A stretch of DNA of 64,000 nt, from the NCBI GenBank assembly GCA_014841835.1, contig JACYUQ010000002.1:186001-250000 (forward strand), written 5' to 3'. The notes beneath the pieces are model-generated. The model did no database searches. It saw only the letters and a program-made list of their open reading frames with translations, and was not told where the DNA came from. The stretch comes from Oxalobacteraceae sp. CFBP 13730 (GTDB taxonomy: Bacteria; Pseudomonadota; Gammaproteobacteria; Burkholderiales; Burkholderiaceae_D). The stretch's first letter is position 1. Each line of letters starts with the position of its first letter. The translations under genes and the position numbers were made by a program. This document shows positions 34,998 through 44,139 of this stretch, one piece after another.

Positions 34998-35864
34998 ATG
35001 ATTAGCTGGACAAGAGATATCTACCTCAAGCTGCGCTGGCGACTGAAGATGCTGGCGCTGTACACCGAGCTCGAACTGCACTGGTTCAAGCAAGGCCGGC
35101 GCTATGCGCGCTCGAAACGCTCGGGCAGCGGTGTGATCGTGTCGCTGACGTCGTATCCACCACGTTTCGGCACCGTGCACCTGACGCTGAAATCCTTGCT
35201 GTCACAGTCGCATGTGGCCGATCGCATCATTCTGTGGATCGCCCGCGCCGACATGGCAGCGCTGCCGTCGGCGGTCACCAGCCTGCGCGCGGCTGGGCTG
35301 GAAATCATTCCCTGCGACGACCTGAAGTCGTACAAGAAGATGATTCCGCTATTGCAGCAGGGCTGCAACGCGCCGATCGTGATTGCGGACGACGACGTCC
35401 ATTACTGGCCCGACTGGCTGGAGCAACTGGTGCAGGCACGCGATCCGCACAAGCTCGAGGTGATCGCCCACCGCATGCACCGCGTGAAGCTCGACGCCAC
35501 CGGGCTGCCCGTTCCTTACAACGAATGGGAGTTCGAGACCGACGATCGCACATCCAGCCGGTTGAATTTCCCGACCGGCATTGGCGGCGTACTGTATCCG
35601 CCGAATGTCTTCGGGCCAGAGGTGCTGAATGTCGACGCCTTCACGACCCATTGCCCGCGCGGCGACGATATCTGGTTCTGGTGGATGGCGCGGGCGAATG
35701 GCGCCACCTTCAAGCGCGTGCCGCATCAACGAGACATCCATTGCTGGGAAGGCACTCAGGAGGTCGCACTATGGAAAGACAACCTGGGCGCCATGATGAA
35801 CGATAACCAGATCCGGGCCATGATCGGCGCCTACGGCTTTACTGCGGAAAGAACCACCACCTGA
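34998..35864 (+). CDS. Putative GT-A glycosyltransferase
   Basis: Predicted glycosyltransferase of 288 residues that does not fit neatly into a named family by eye. It has SGVIVSLTSYPPRFGTVHLTLKSLLSQS at the start of the fold, an acidic DxD-like motif in VIADDDVHYWPDW near residue 132 and PRGDDIWFWWMARANG near 220. A basic and Leu-rich amphipathic stretch at residues 5-45 could attach it to the membrane. It shares one base with the next gene (TGATG), so it is coupled to the flippase. Role in the eps repeat unit is inferred from position. Confidence 0.75.
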   Translation: MISWTRDIYLKLRWRLKMLALYTELELHWFKQGRRYARSKRSGSGVIVSLTSYPPRFGTVHLTLKSLLSQSHVADRIILWIARADMAALPSAVTSLRAAGLEIIPCDDLKSYKKMIPLLQQGCNAPIVIADDDVHYWPDWLEQLVQARDPHKLEVIAHRMHRVKLDATGLPVPYNEWEFETDDRTSSRLNFPTGIGGVLYPPNVFGPEVLNVDAFTTHCPRGDDIWFWWMARANGATFKRVPHQRDIHCWEGTQEVALWKDNLGAMMNDNQIRAMIGAYGFTAERTTT

Positions 35865-37297
35865 TGTCTGCAATGTCCAACGCGCGATGGCTGACGCTGT
35901 CGCAGGCTTCAAGAATCATCTTGCAGCTCATTTCCCTGACCATCCTGTCCAGGCTGCTGCCGCCGTCCGAATACGGCTTGCTGGCCATGGCCACCGTCGC
36001 CACCAATTTTGCGTTTCTGCTGCGCGATATGGGCACGGGCGCCGCCGTGGTGCAGAAGGAGAACCTGACCGACCAGACCACGAGCACCGTGTTCTGGCTG
36101 AACATGGCGATGGGCCTGTTCCTGACGCTGGCGCTCGTGCTCGCGTCACCATTTCTGGCCGCGTACTTCCGTATCGACCGGCTGGCGCCGGTGCTGTGCC
36201 TGTTGTCGATCGTGTTTCCGATCACCAGCGCGAGCGCCGTCCACCAGTCGCTGGTCGAACGCCGGTCCGGCTTCAAGACGCTGGCGCGCATCGAGATCGT
36301 GTCGTCGGTCATCGGCCTGACGGTTGCGATCACGCTGGCCCTGCTTGGCTACGGCGTGTACAGCCTGGTGTGGAACTCCGTGATATCGGCGCTGTGCTCG
36401 TCCACGCAATTGTGGCTGGCAAGTCCGTGGCGTCCGAAGAAGGTCTGGAGCGCGTCCGAACTGCGGTCGCTGTGGGGATTCAGTGGCAATCTGACCGGAT
36501 TTAACTTCATCAACTTTTTTGCGCGCAATGCCGACAGCATGGTGATCGGCCGTGTTTTGGGCTCGGTGCAGCTGGGTATCTACGGCCAGGCCTACAAAGT
36601 GATGATGTTCCCGCTGCAGAGCATGAGCTACGTCGCCGGCCGGGCACTGTTCCCGGTCATGAGCCGACAGCAGGCCGAGCGTGACAAGATGGCGCAGCTG
36701 TATTTCCGTGCGTTGGCGATGATTGCCACGCTGACCGCGCCCATGATGGCGGGTCTGTGGGTGTTGCGCGAGCCGTTCGTGGCGATCGCATTGGGCAAGC
36801 AGTGGGCGCAAGTGCCGATCGTGCTGGCCTGGCTGGCGCCGGTCGGCTTCCTGCAATCGCTGATTTCCACGACCGGCTCGGTGTTCATGTCGACCGGACG
36901 CACCGATCTGATGATGCGGCTGGGCTTGCTCGGCTCGGTCCTGCAGGTCGGCAGCTTCTTCATCGGCGTGAACTGGGGTATCCAGGGCGTGGCTGCGTGC
37001 TACCTGATTGCCAATATCCTCAACGGGCTTCCGCATTTCTATTACGCCACGCGGGAATTGCATACAAGCCTGGCCGCCTTGCTGCGCGTGATCTGGCAGC
37101 CCGTGATGTTCTCCGGGGTGATGGTCGCGGTCATTTATCCGTTGTTTAACGTGCTGTCGAACGCCGGCTATGCACCGCAGACGATCCTGATCACGGTCAC
37201 CGTGACCGGCGCCGTGATCTACGGGGGATTGATCATGATGTTTTCGAAAGCAGTGGTGCAGAGCTGCAAACAAATGATTGGCATGAAGACCGGGTGA
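35864..37297 (+). CDS. Polysaccharide flippase (Wzx, WzxC-like)
   Basis: MOP-superfamily exporter of 477 residues with about 12 to 14 hydrophobic segments. It flips lipid-linked repeat units to the periplasmic side. The beginning (LTLSQASRIILQLISLTILSRLLPPSEYGLLAMATV) and the segment DSMVIGRVLGSVQLGIYGQAYKVMMFPLQS are typical of WzxC-type proteins. It is coupled by a one-base overlap to the glycosyltransferase upstream. Together with the Wzy-like polymerase and EpsE/F it completes a Wzx/Wzy-dependent pathway. Confidence 0.92.
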   Translation: MSAMSNARWLTLSQASRIILQLISLTILSRLLPPSEYGLLAMATVATNFAFLLRDMGTGAAVVQKENLTDQTTSTVFWLNMAMGLFLTLALVLASPFLAAYFRIDRLAPVLCLLSIVFPITSASAVHQSLVERRSGFKTLARIEIVSSVIGLTVAITLALLGYGVYSLVWNSVISALCSSTQLWLASPWRPKKVWSASELRSLWGFSGNLTGFNFINFFARNADSMVIGRVLGSVQLGIYGQAYKVMMFPLQSMSYVAGRALFPVMSRQQAERDKMAQLYFRALAMIATLTAPMMAGLWVLREPFVAIALGKQWAQVPIVLAWLAPVGFLQSLISTTGSVFMSTGRTDLMMRLGLLGSVLQVGSFFIGVNWGIQGVAACYLIANILNGLPHFYYATRELHTSLAALLRVIWQPVMFSGVMVAVIYPLFNVLSNAGYAPQTILITVTVTGAVIYGGLIMMFSKAVVQSCKQMIGMKTG

Positions 37298-37358
37298 TCG
37301 TGCCCGGCATGCTGCCAGTCCCGCGCTGTTACACTTTATCGAGATCGACGACGTTCCT

Positions 37359-38219
37359 ATGGAAAACCTGATTACCGTTTATATCCCCACCAAGAACCGC
37401 CTTGATCTGTTGAAGCGCGCCGTCAATTCCGTCCTGTCACAGACGCACCGGCCCATTGAACTCATCGTTGTCTCCGACGGTTCGGATGATGGCACGTGCG
37501 ACTATGTGAACGGGCTGATTGAGAACATTTCGATCACGCTGATTCACAATGACACGTCGGTCGGCGCCTGTGCGGCGCGCAATCAGGCGATCGACGTGGC
37601 GCAGGGCGAATTCATCACCGGTCTGGATGACGACGATATTTTTCTGCCGCACCGACTCGCCACCTTTCTGGCGGAATGGCGTCGCCAGCAGGAGAAGGGC
37701 GTGCGTTTCTCGTGCCTGTTCGACCGCCGCATCGTCAATGCCGGCGACAACGTCGCATTGTGGGACACGGAAGCATCGGTATCGGCCGAGCAGATCGTGC
37801 AATCGAACGCCGTCGGCAATCAGGTATTCACGACGCCGCAGCGCATGAAGGATGCGGGTCGTTTCGACCCCGCCATGCCGGCGTGGCAGGACTGGGATAT
37901 GTGGGTGCGGCTGATCAAGACAGGTGGCCCGGCGTACAGCATTCAGGCCAACACCTACATCATGGATATCTCGCACGAGTTCGAGCGGATCACCAAGAAG
38001 TCGTCGGAAAAAATCATCCGCGCGGCCCACCTGTTTTATCAGAAGCATTGTCAGCGTGGCGACCTCGCCGGCATGCTCTATTCACTGGCGGGTTACGACC
38101 AGATCCGGCTGACGCTCCGGGATTTGGGCGTGATGCTGGGTTCAAAGCATGCCAAATTCGCGCTGCGCAAAATCAGGGCCGGCAAATTCAGGATGTCGCT
38201 GGACAGCTCGATCCGCTAG
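37359..38219 (+). CDS. Family 2 glycosyltransferase
   Basis: Cytoplasmic GT-A glycosyltransferase of 286 residues and the last gene of the plus-strand eps arm. The start ITVYIPTKNRLDLLKRAVNSVLSQTHRPIEL is the classic GT2 nucleotide-binding region. FITGLDDDDIFLPHRL near residue 88 is the metal motif, and AWQDWDMWVRLIKTG near residue 173 is the acceptor-side acidic motif. It sits 60 bases after the flippase. It probably transfers one repeat-unit sugar; specificity is unknown. Confidence 0.87.
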   Translation: MENLITVYIPTKNRLDLLKRAVNSVLSQTHRPIELIVVSDGSDDGTCDYVNGLIENISITLIHNDTSVGACAARNQAIDVAQGEFITGLDDDDIFLPHRLATFLAEWRRQQEKGVRFSCLFDRRIVNAGDNVALWDTEASVSAEQIVQSNAVGNQVFTTPQRMKDAGRFDPAMPAWQDWDMWVRLIKTGGPAYSIQANTYIMDISHEFERITKKSSEKIIRAAHLFYQKHCQRGDLAGMLYSLAGYDQIRLTLRDLGVMLGSKHAKFALRKIRAGKFRMSLDSSIR

Positions 38220-38234
38220 CATCTGGCAGATGCT
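38218..38234. terminator. Hairpin overlapping the stop between convergent glycosyltransferase genes
   Basis: AGCATCT, loop GGC, AGATGCT. It overlaps the TAG of the plus-strand gene and lies six bases before the convergent stop at 38240. The stem is perfect but short and has no U-tract, so it is a weak bidirectional terminator candidate. Confidence 0.4.
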
Positions 38235-38239
38235 GCGCG

Positions 38240-39139
38240 CTATACCGGGCGGCCCAGCATCCGTTTCACCTGGCGCTTGATCAGCGCCTTCGTTTGCTGC
38301 CTGAAATGACGCAGCTGGCCGACAACGGTCCAGAATGTGTTCAGCGTGACGATCGATTCGGTCAGCCGGTAATAGTGCGACGTGAACAGCTTGGCGTGGC
38401 TGCGCTGGTTCAGGATCGAATACACGAGGCCACTGTCGCGGCTGTCGATGAGCCGGTAGGGCTGCGTCGCAGTGAGCGGATGAATCGCCAGCGTGTAGGC
38501 GACAGGCCCGGTCAGCCGGAACGTGCCATGCGCACCGGTGTCATTTTTCCATGGCAGATAGCGGTCGATATTGGCCAGCACCGACAGGATCACGGCGCGC
38601 AGGAATGGGTGGCCCGGCACGCAAATGATGTGCCATTGCTGATATTCGCCCTTGTCGATGTGCGCGATTTCCCTGTGCATGCCCCAGCCAAGACGGTCCA
38701 GGTTATCCGGATCGTCCCATTGCCCCAACAAATACCGGTCCGACGGCGTGAGAAACCCGTCGAACGGCCGCGTCATTGTGCTCTTGATGTCGAGATAGGC
38801 GCCGCCGACTTTGTACAGCAGCAGGTAGCGGAACAGGTCGGCGCGCGCCGCGCCATAATTTGGATTGATCCGCTCGTAATAGCGCAGGATCGTGGCGCCA
38901 TAATTTTCCAGAATAAACTGCTTCATCATGGGCTCGTCGTACCGGGTGTGTGTCCAGCCCGGATTGAGCGTCTTGATGAACGCCACATTGTTCGCCAGCT
39001 CGTCGGTAAATGTGCGCGCGCCGAAAAAGCATTGATGGATATGCTTTGGAATCGCGTTACCCATGGTGACGACGGGGAGCGCGTATTTTTCACCGCGGCC
39101 CGCTGGTGCCGAAGTCGTGTTCAACAAATCTTTTGCCAT
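38240..39139 (-). CDS. Glycosyltransferase with DXD-like sugar-binding region (GT32-like)
   Basis: Predicted glycosyltransferase of 299 residues similar to the OCH1/capsular GT32 group. IPKHIHQCFFG near residue 30 and the region AARADLFRYLLLYKVGGAYLDIKS (about 97-120) are diagnostic. The usual DxD reads D-I-K here, which some members share but which should be noted. A C-terminal basic stretch (RQQTKALIKRQVKRMLGR) may bind the membrane. It is the last gene of a five-gene minus-strand arm, 15 bases after its neighbour. Confidence 0.8.
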   Translation of the reverse strand: MAKDLLNTTSAPAGRGEKYALPVVTMGNAIPKHIHQCFFGARTFTDELANNVAFIKTLNPGWTHTRYDEPMMKQFILENYGATILRYYERINPNYGAARADLFRYLLLYKVGGAYLDIKSTMTRPFDGFLTPSDRYLLGQWDDPDNLDRLGWGMHREIAHIDKGEYQQWHIICVPGHPFLRAVILSVLANIDRYLPWKNDTGAHGTFRLTGPVAYTLAIHPLTATQPYRLIDSRDSGLVYSILNQRSHAKLFTSHYYRLTESIVTLNTFWTVVGQLRHFRQQTKALIKRQVKRMLGRPV

Positions 39140-39154
39140 GCCGGTCGTCTGCCC

Positions 39155-40087
39155 TCAGTTGCCGTTGTCGTGTGCTTCAATGGTGGATCGGTCGTGCGCG
39201 CCATGCGACAGCTGCGCATCCATGGCCTGCAATAGCGCAGCGTCGCTGTCACTGAATTTGCGCGCGAAGATCATCGGTCCGCTGCCATAGACATCTCCGG
39301 CGCCAAATTGCGTGTTGGTCCGGAAGTAGTCGATGTGGCTGGCCGACATATTCGCCGGGCTGGCGCCGCCCGCGCTCCAGTCGGTATACGTCAGGTTGCG
39401 CCTGACGTTCGCCATGAACGGCGAGTTTCCCAGAATCGTGTGCAGGAACGTCTCGTCCGCGTATTGGGTGCCCTTGAAAAAGCGCACCAGCCCCGGGTTG
39501 CGCGCCACGTAATCGACTAGGTAGGTGCAGGCGCCACGCGTCAGCGCCCACCAGGTGGAGCCGCCGTACGGCTTTAATGTCCCCAGTGCAGGCTGGAGAT
39601 CGCGCTGGCGCGGGATGATGCGGGCTTTGAGCAGCACGCGCAGCAGCAAGCGGTGCAGAGGAGACAGGGTCGGGCGCAGCGTGTACGAGGTCAGGCGCGC
39701 CAGCGGTTTGCCGGCTGCGGCGCAGGGCATCGCGACGAGGTTGATGTATTCGGCGTCGGGCTGCGCGGCGAAGAAGGCGTTGATCGACGTTGTCGGCCAC
39801 AGCGGATAATCGACGCCGCTGAGCAGGACGAAGCGGGTGAAACTGCCTGCCGCCAGCGCGGTTTTCATCAACAGCAGAATCGCTTCTACCTGAGAGAAGT
39901 CGCCCCAGTGCACGGCAACGGGCGCAGGCACCAGCGTCACATCGGCTGCGCCCAGATGGGCGAAGGCACGCCCGTCGGCTTTCGCGTCAACGTGGATGAA
40001 GAATGCCGTCCCGTCCGAGCGCAGGCGTGCGATCAACCGTTGAAGGTGGGCGGGGTTGCCATGCGCCAGTAGTAAATATGCGATCAA
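39155..40087 (-). CDS. Core-2/I-branching-type glycosyltransferase (GT14-like), paralogue
   Basis: Predicted GT14-type glycosyltransferase of 310 residues. It shares AYLLLAHGNPAHLQRLI, FFIHVDAKADGRAF, FVLLSGVDYPLWPT, STWWALTRGA and ADETFLHTILGNSPF with the plus-strand gene at 30231. Both arms of the locus therefore carry a copy of this family, clearly diverged. It is likely to add a distinct sugar in the same or a second glycan. The start has no strong ribosome site visible; MIAYLLLAHG is the natural N-terminus. Confidence 0.82.
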   Translation of the reverse strand: MIAYLLLAHGNPAHLQRLIARLRSDGTAFFIHVDAKADGRAFAHLGAADVTLVPAPVAVHWGDFSQVEAILLLMKTALAAGSFTRFVLLSGVDYPLWPTTSINAFFAAQPDAEYINLVAMPCAAAGKPLARLTSYTLRPTLSPLHRLLLRVLLKARIIPRQRDLQPALGTLKPYGGSTWWALTRGACTYLVDYVARNPGLVRFFKGTQYADETFLHTILGNSPFMANVRRNLTYTDWSAGGASPANMSASHIDYFRTNTQFGAGDVYGSGPMIFARKFSDSDAALLQAMDAQLSHGAHDRSTIEAHDNGN

Positions 40088-40134
40088 TTCGGTCTCCGGT
40101 GAAAGCGCGATGAAGTGTCAACTGCAGCAGGGAA

Positions 40135-41166
40135 TCAATCGGGGCGTGGCTGCCGATTGGCCAGCTGCGTCATCAGCTCCGTCAGGCGCGCCGCGGCCGC
40201 CGGGAAGGTGAATTTGTCGAGCGAGGCCTGGCGCGCGTTACGCGACAGGGCGCTGCGCAGTGCGGCATCTTCCCAGACCGTGCGCAGCGCGTTCACCATG
40301 GCCGCGACGTCGTTCGGCGCGACCAGGATGCCATCGACGCCATCGACGACATAATCGCTGGTGCCGGCGCAGGCAGTGGCCACCATCGGCACGCCGCGCA
40401 TCATCGATTCGATCACGGTCACCTGGCCGGACGGCGCCTTCACGTCCGCGATCGGGATCACGTTGACGCGCGAGTGCAGTGCCAGCTGGTGGCACTCTGC
40501 CAGCGTCAGGTTGGAACGGAAGCTCACGCAGGGCGGCGCCTGGATGTGGGCGGTGGCGTGACTACCTGCCACGATGATCGTTTTGTAGCCCAGCTGGCCG
40601 GCGGCTTCGGAGAGCAGCGCGTAATCGCGGTTGGCCGTGCCGAGCGCAACGATGTACGGGTCGTCGCCCTTGTCAAACCAGGTGTCGGTATCCCGGATTT
40701 CAGCGCTGAGGGGCACGAACACGAAGCGTTCGCGCGGCAGCTGCAGCCAGGTGCTGTAGATCTCGATCTCGGCCCGTGAATGCACGACGAACACGTCAAC
40801 CGCAGGCAGGCAGAAGCGTGCCAGCTTGCCCTTGATGCCGCCGTACGGCTGGGCCAGGTTGAAACACCAGGCGATCAGCGGCACATTCTTGCGGCCGCTG
40901 AGCGTCTTGAGCAGTGCAACGATCACCGCCAGCTGCGGGAATGCCGTGACGATGCCGACCGGCTGCCGGCTGAACGTTTGCCTGAAACCGCGCCAGCCGT
41001 GGCGCAGGTAATCGAGCCACTGGCGTCCAGAGGACACCGCGCGCGAGCGGTCGTGATCGTAATCGGCAGGTACCTGCCGGGTTTGGTGTTTGGCCGGATC
41101 GATGAAGGGCATCAACCAGCCCGGGTAGGTAGTCTTAACGAACGGCGACAATACGAGCCAATCCAT
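40135..41166 (-). CDS. Family 4-like glycosyltransferase
   Basis: GT-B glycosyltransferase of 343 residues. The C-terminal donor domain has YIVALGTANRDYALLSEAAGQLG, KTIIVAGSH, then SGQVTVIESMMRGVPMVATACAGTSDYV with the catalytic-type Glu near residue 263. The N-terminal domain is short, with QPVGIVTAFPQLAVIVALLKTL suggesting membrane association. It lies between the GT14-like and the WecG-type genes. It is probably a repeat-unit glycosyltransferase; donor unknown. Confidence 0.83.
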   Translation of the reverse strand: MDWLVLSPFVKTTYPGWLMPFIDPAKHQTRQVPADYDHDRSRAVSSGRQWLDYLRHGWRGFRQTFSRQPVGIVTAFPQLAVIVALLKTLSGRKNVPLIAWCFNLAQPYGGIKGKLARFCLPAVDVFVVHSRAEIEIYSTWLQLPRERFVFVPLSAEIRDTDTWFDKGDDPYIVALGTANRDYALLSEAAGQLGYKTIIVAGSHATAHIQAPPCVSFRSNLTLAECHQLALHSRVNVIPIADVKAPSGQVTVIESMMRGVPMVATACAGTSDYVVDGVDGILVAPNDVAAMVNALRTVWEDAALRSALSRNARQASLDKFTFPAAAARLTELMTQLANRQPRPD

Positions 41167-41223
41167 GCTGCACGATCCAATCAGTGTGAAAAACAGGGGT
41201 TGCCGACGCCAGGCGCCGGCGTA

Positions 41224-42423
41224 CTAGCGTTGCAGGGCGCGCTCAGCGGCAGTGGTCGCAGACACGGTCTTGCCAGGCAGTCCCTGCAGCAGGAAGTCGA
41301 CATTCTGCAGGCGCATGGTGCGGCGCAGGGCGGCGCTGCGTGTGTCCATGCTGAGCGCGGTGCCCACTTTGCTCTGGTGGCCATACAGCAGCAGCAGCAG
41401 GCCGAGGGCGGCACTGTCCAGACCACAGTCGTCCAGCAACGCCAGATGGATCGAACGCGGCCGTGTAGTGGCACGCGCCAGTGCGGCCCGCAGGTCGCCC
41501 AGGGCCGCATCACGCCAGACGCCGCCCAGCGTCAGCGTGTACCGCTGGCCATCGTCGCTTTCCTGCAGTACGGGCGCCGCACGGGCAGCGCGCAGACGCC
41601 GCGCGTCGAGTGCGGCAGGCAGCGCGCGCGTGGTCAGCAGACGCACGAGCGCCATGCCGTCGTTCCAGTAGCGCTTCCACAGCGCCGGTTCTTCCTTGAT
41701 ACGCCACACCCATTCCAGGCCGAGCCGGCCCACCAGACCGGGCGCGCGGCTGACCGTGCCCGCCACGAAGTTGACCACGGCGCCCAGATGGCTGACCAGC
41801 GGCGTGTCCAGTGCATCCAGATTGTGCTCGATCCACGCCTGGCCGCGCTTGGCGCCCAGCGACACCACGAGCAGGTCGGCATGGCTTGCGTTGATGCGTT
41901 CGATCATGGCTGGCGTGCTCATCTCTGCCAGCGATCCGAAGCCGGGCGAGCACGCCCCCACGCACCGCATGCGGCCTTCGCCGGCATTGAGCACGTCTGC
42001 CGCCTTCTGCGCCACGCCATCCGGGCCACCGAAGAAAAACACGCTGATCGGCATGCTGCGCTGGTCGCGCAGGCGTTCGAAGACGGTTGCGCCTGCAACG
42101 CGTTCGCTGAACGGCAAACCCAGCAACCTTGCCAGCCACACCACCGGCATGCCGTCGGCCAGTGACAGCGACGAGCGCAGTACCGAATCGCGAAATGCCG
42201 GATCCTGCTGGCTGGTGATCAGGAAGTTCAGATTGGGCGTCGAGAAAAAGCAGCGCTCGGCGGTACCCACGCGCGCCAACAGCAAATCCACCGTTTGCTG
42301 CATTCCCAGCGCGTCGAACGGCAGGCCCAGCACGCAATACACGGGGCGCGTGAAGTCGGTTACGACAGGCGCAGACACAGACGCAGGGGCCGGTGGCACC
42401 GGCACACTATTATTCACTGTCAC
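41224..42423 (-). CDS. WecG/TagA/CpsF glycosyltransferase fused to a C-terminal STAS-like domain
   Basis: Two-domain protein of 399 residues. Residues about 28-265 are a WecG/TagA (GT26) glycosyltransferase: TPNLNFLITSQ (62-72), ADGMPVVW (89-96) with the catalytic Asp90, and SERVAG (106-111). These enzymes add the second sugar to an undecaprenyl-linked first sugar. Residues about 293-379 look like a STAS domain as found in anti-sigma antagonists: a short beta start (RYTLTLGGVW), the core LALLDDCGLDSAALGLLLLLYGHQ with the DS pair at 336-337, and NVDFLL at the end. The N-terminal 25 residues are Pro/Val-rich and disordered. The STAS part has no role in catalysis of known GT26 enzymes; regulation or partner binding is inferred. 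It overlaps the upstream gene by 14 bases. Confidence 0.8.
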   Translation of the reverse strand: MTVNNSVPVPPAPASVSAPVVTDFTRPVYCVLGLPFDALGMQQTVDLLLARVGTAERCFFSTPNLNFLITSQQDPAFRDSVLRSSLSLADGMPVVWLARLLGLPFSERVAGATVFERLRDQRSMPISVFFFGGPDGVAQKAADVLNAGEGRMRCVGACSPGFGSLAEMSTPAMIERINASHADLLVVSLGAKRGQAWIEHNLDALDTPLVSHLGAVVNFVAGTVSRAPGLVGRLGLEWVWRIKEEPALWKRYWNDGMALVRLLTTRALPAALDARRLRAARAAPVLQESDDGQRYTLTLGGVWRDAALGDLRAALARATTRPRSIHLALLDDCGLDSAALGLLLLLYGHQSKVGTALSMDTRSAALRRTMRLQNVDFLLQGLPGKTVSATTAAERALQR

Positions 42424-43597
42424 GTTTTGACCTCACCCATGAAACTTGACGACGAAACAGGAAGCGGAAATACAGCGGTATTTTCGCCAGCACATACACG
42501 ATGGCGAGCGCAAGTTCTTTGCCGCTGAGCACCGTCCGTCCAAAACGCCACCAGGACAGCAGGATTGCCGTAACAAGCGCCAGCCCTGCCAGCACGCTCA
42601 GGATCAGCGGCGCGACCGGGCCGCCGGCCAGGGTCAGCACCAGTGCCAGCCCGGTCAGTGCGCAGACCAGCAATACCAGCAGCGCCAGCGGCGGCACACA
42701 CAGGTCCAGGCCAAACGCGAACAGGCTGGCACTGCGTTGGCGGATGGCGCCACCAAGCGCGGCCGGCGCGGCGCTGGCAATCACGCTCAGATGGCCATGC
42801 TCCCAGCGCGTGCGCTGGCTTTGCACGCCTTCGGCGCTGGACGGAAAATGGCTGTAGACGAGCGCCGAGGGGCAGAACATCGGCGCGCTGCCGGCCAGCG
42901 CCAGATCCAGCCCGAGCTTCATGTCTTCGACGATGTGGCCGGTCGCCAGGTGGGCAGAGCGGATCGTTTGCCATGGGAACGCCATGCCGGTACCCATGAG
43001 CTGGCACGGCCAGCCCATCCGGAACCAGCCCAGCGGCCGCACCTTGTTTTTCACCAGCCAGGCAAATTCGGCAATTTTTTTCAGCGGTCCGCTACCGGCC
43101 GGCGTGTGCATCAGGTAAAGCGCCTGCACCGGGCGCTGATGGTGCGCTGCCAGCGCTGCCACGCGCGCAATCGCGCCTTCACCGACGATGCAATCGGCAT
43201 CGACAATCACCACCACGTCCGGCGGCGCGGTGGCCAGTGCCTGCACGCCAAAGTCCAGTGCGTATCCCTTGCCGCGCAGTTGCGCATGGCTGCGCTCGAT
43301 CACGCCGGCCCCGGCCTGGCGGGCCACTTCGGCGGTTTGATCGGAACAATTGTCGGCAACCACCAGGATGCGGTCGTTGGCGCTGAGCTGGGGTTGCAGG
43401 CTCGACAGGGTCGCAAGCAAGCCTGCTTCTTCATTGTGGGCAGGGATCAGCACTGCCACGCTCGGCCGCGGCCCGGCCACGGATGCTGCACCGCGCACAG
43501 TGCGCGACGCCAGCAGGGCCTGGGCAAGCAGGACCATCACCGGCACCAATATGATGCATAGCAACACGAGCAGGGCGATCGAAAACGCATGGATCAA
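42410..43597 (-). CDS. Membrane family 2 glycosyltransferase with QxxRW motif
   Basis: Inner-membrane GT2 of 395 residues and the first gene of the minus-strand arm. An N-terminal helix (about 5-29) is followed by the GT-A domain: VLIPAHNEEAGL (49-60), VDADC with D133/D135, VED near 223-225 and QRTRW at 261-265. Four C-terminal hydrophobic segments follow at about 288-375. D, DxD, ED and QxxRW together are the hallmark of processive or cellulose/hyaluronan-synthase-like transferases, though single-addition enzymes share it. A palindrome at 43716-43733 lies about 120 bases upstream. Confidence 0.88.
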   Translation of the reverse strand: MIHAFSIALLVLLCIILVPVMVLLAQALLASRTVRGAASVAGPRPSVAVLIPAHNEEAGLLATLSSLQPQLSANDRILVVADNCSDQTAEVARQAGAGVIERSHAQLRGKGYALDFGVQALATAPPDVVVIVDADCIVGEGAIARVAALAAHHQRPVQALYLMHTPAGSGPLKKIAEFAWLVKNKVRPLGWFRMGWPCQLMGTGMAFPWQTIRSAHLATGHIVEDMKLGLDLALAGSAPMFCPSALVYSHFPSSAEGVQSQRTRWEHGHLSVIASAAPAALGGAIRQRSASLFAFGLDLCVPPLALLVLLVCALTGLALVLTLAGGPVAPLILSVLAGLALVTAILLSWWRFGRTVLSGKELALAIVYVLAKIPLYFRFLFRRQVSWVRSKRDSE

Positions 43598-43715
43598 AAG
43601 AATGGTTTCCTAAAAATGGATGGCAGGAGCAGGGCAGGCTGGACACGGCGGCGATGATATCGAACGCCACCGGGCGGCAACACTGGCAGCGATGACGCTG
43701 CATGGGCTGGATGCC

Positions 43716-43733
43716 GCTATTGTGATCAATAGC
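43716..43733. promoter_or_regulatory. Palindrome GCTATTG-TGAT-CAATAGC
   Basis: Perfect seven-base arms with a four-base centre, upstream of the gene starting at 43597. On the minus strand an AT-rich TTATTATATTGC lies just upstream of it. It is a likely operator. The inner TTGTGATCAA resembles, but does not match, the FNR-like box found before the plus-strand arm. Confidence 0.4.
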
Positions 43734-44111
43734 AATATAATAAGCGAAATTTCAGATGCATGAATTGTAACGGACAAAGATATCGTGCTTTGCTGGCATC
43801 GGAATTGTACGTGGGCAGCGATGCGCTGGCGAGCCGCGTCGTGTGGTGACTCGGGTACCGAAAGCGTTGAGGGGCCTGCACCCGGTCTCTGGCCTGAGCG
43901 ATGAGCGCTGCGACCTGGTCGATGCCAGCGGCAGGATGCAGGGTGTCGGGCACTTGCCGGCGCTGCGGCACGTTCAGCAATGGCAGCCTGGCAAACCAGC
44001 GCCTGAAACCTGGCGCTCTTGTAACGGGTTCCTGGCGTTGGCGACAGGAGGTGAACCACGGAACCGTTCATCAGTTCAAAGCTTGGCTCTATTTAACGTT
44101 GACTGCGCCCC

Positions 44112-44139
44112 AAAAAAAGCCGCGCATTCGGCGCGGCTT
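44112..44139 (-). terminator. Rho-independent terminator of the secreted lipoprotein gene
   Basis: On the minus strand the stem GCCGCGC/GCGCGGC, extended by two A-T pairs and closed by a five-base loop, is followed by seven T residues. It lies about 20 bases beyond the stop at 44159. This is the clearest terminator in the window. Confidence 0.85.

Noticed and set aside
43843-44100. Open frames on both strands in the spacer after the glycosyltransferase arm
   Set aside because: No family resemblance, no start signals and conflicting strands. A gene relic is possible but cannot be supported.
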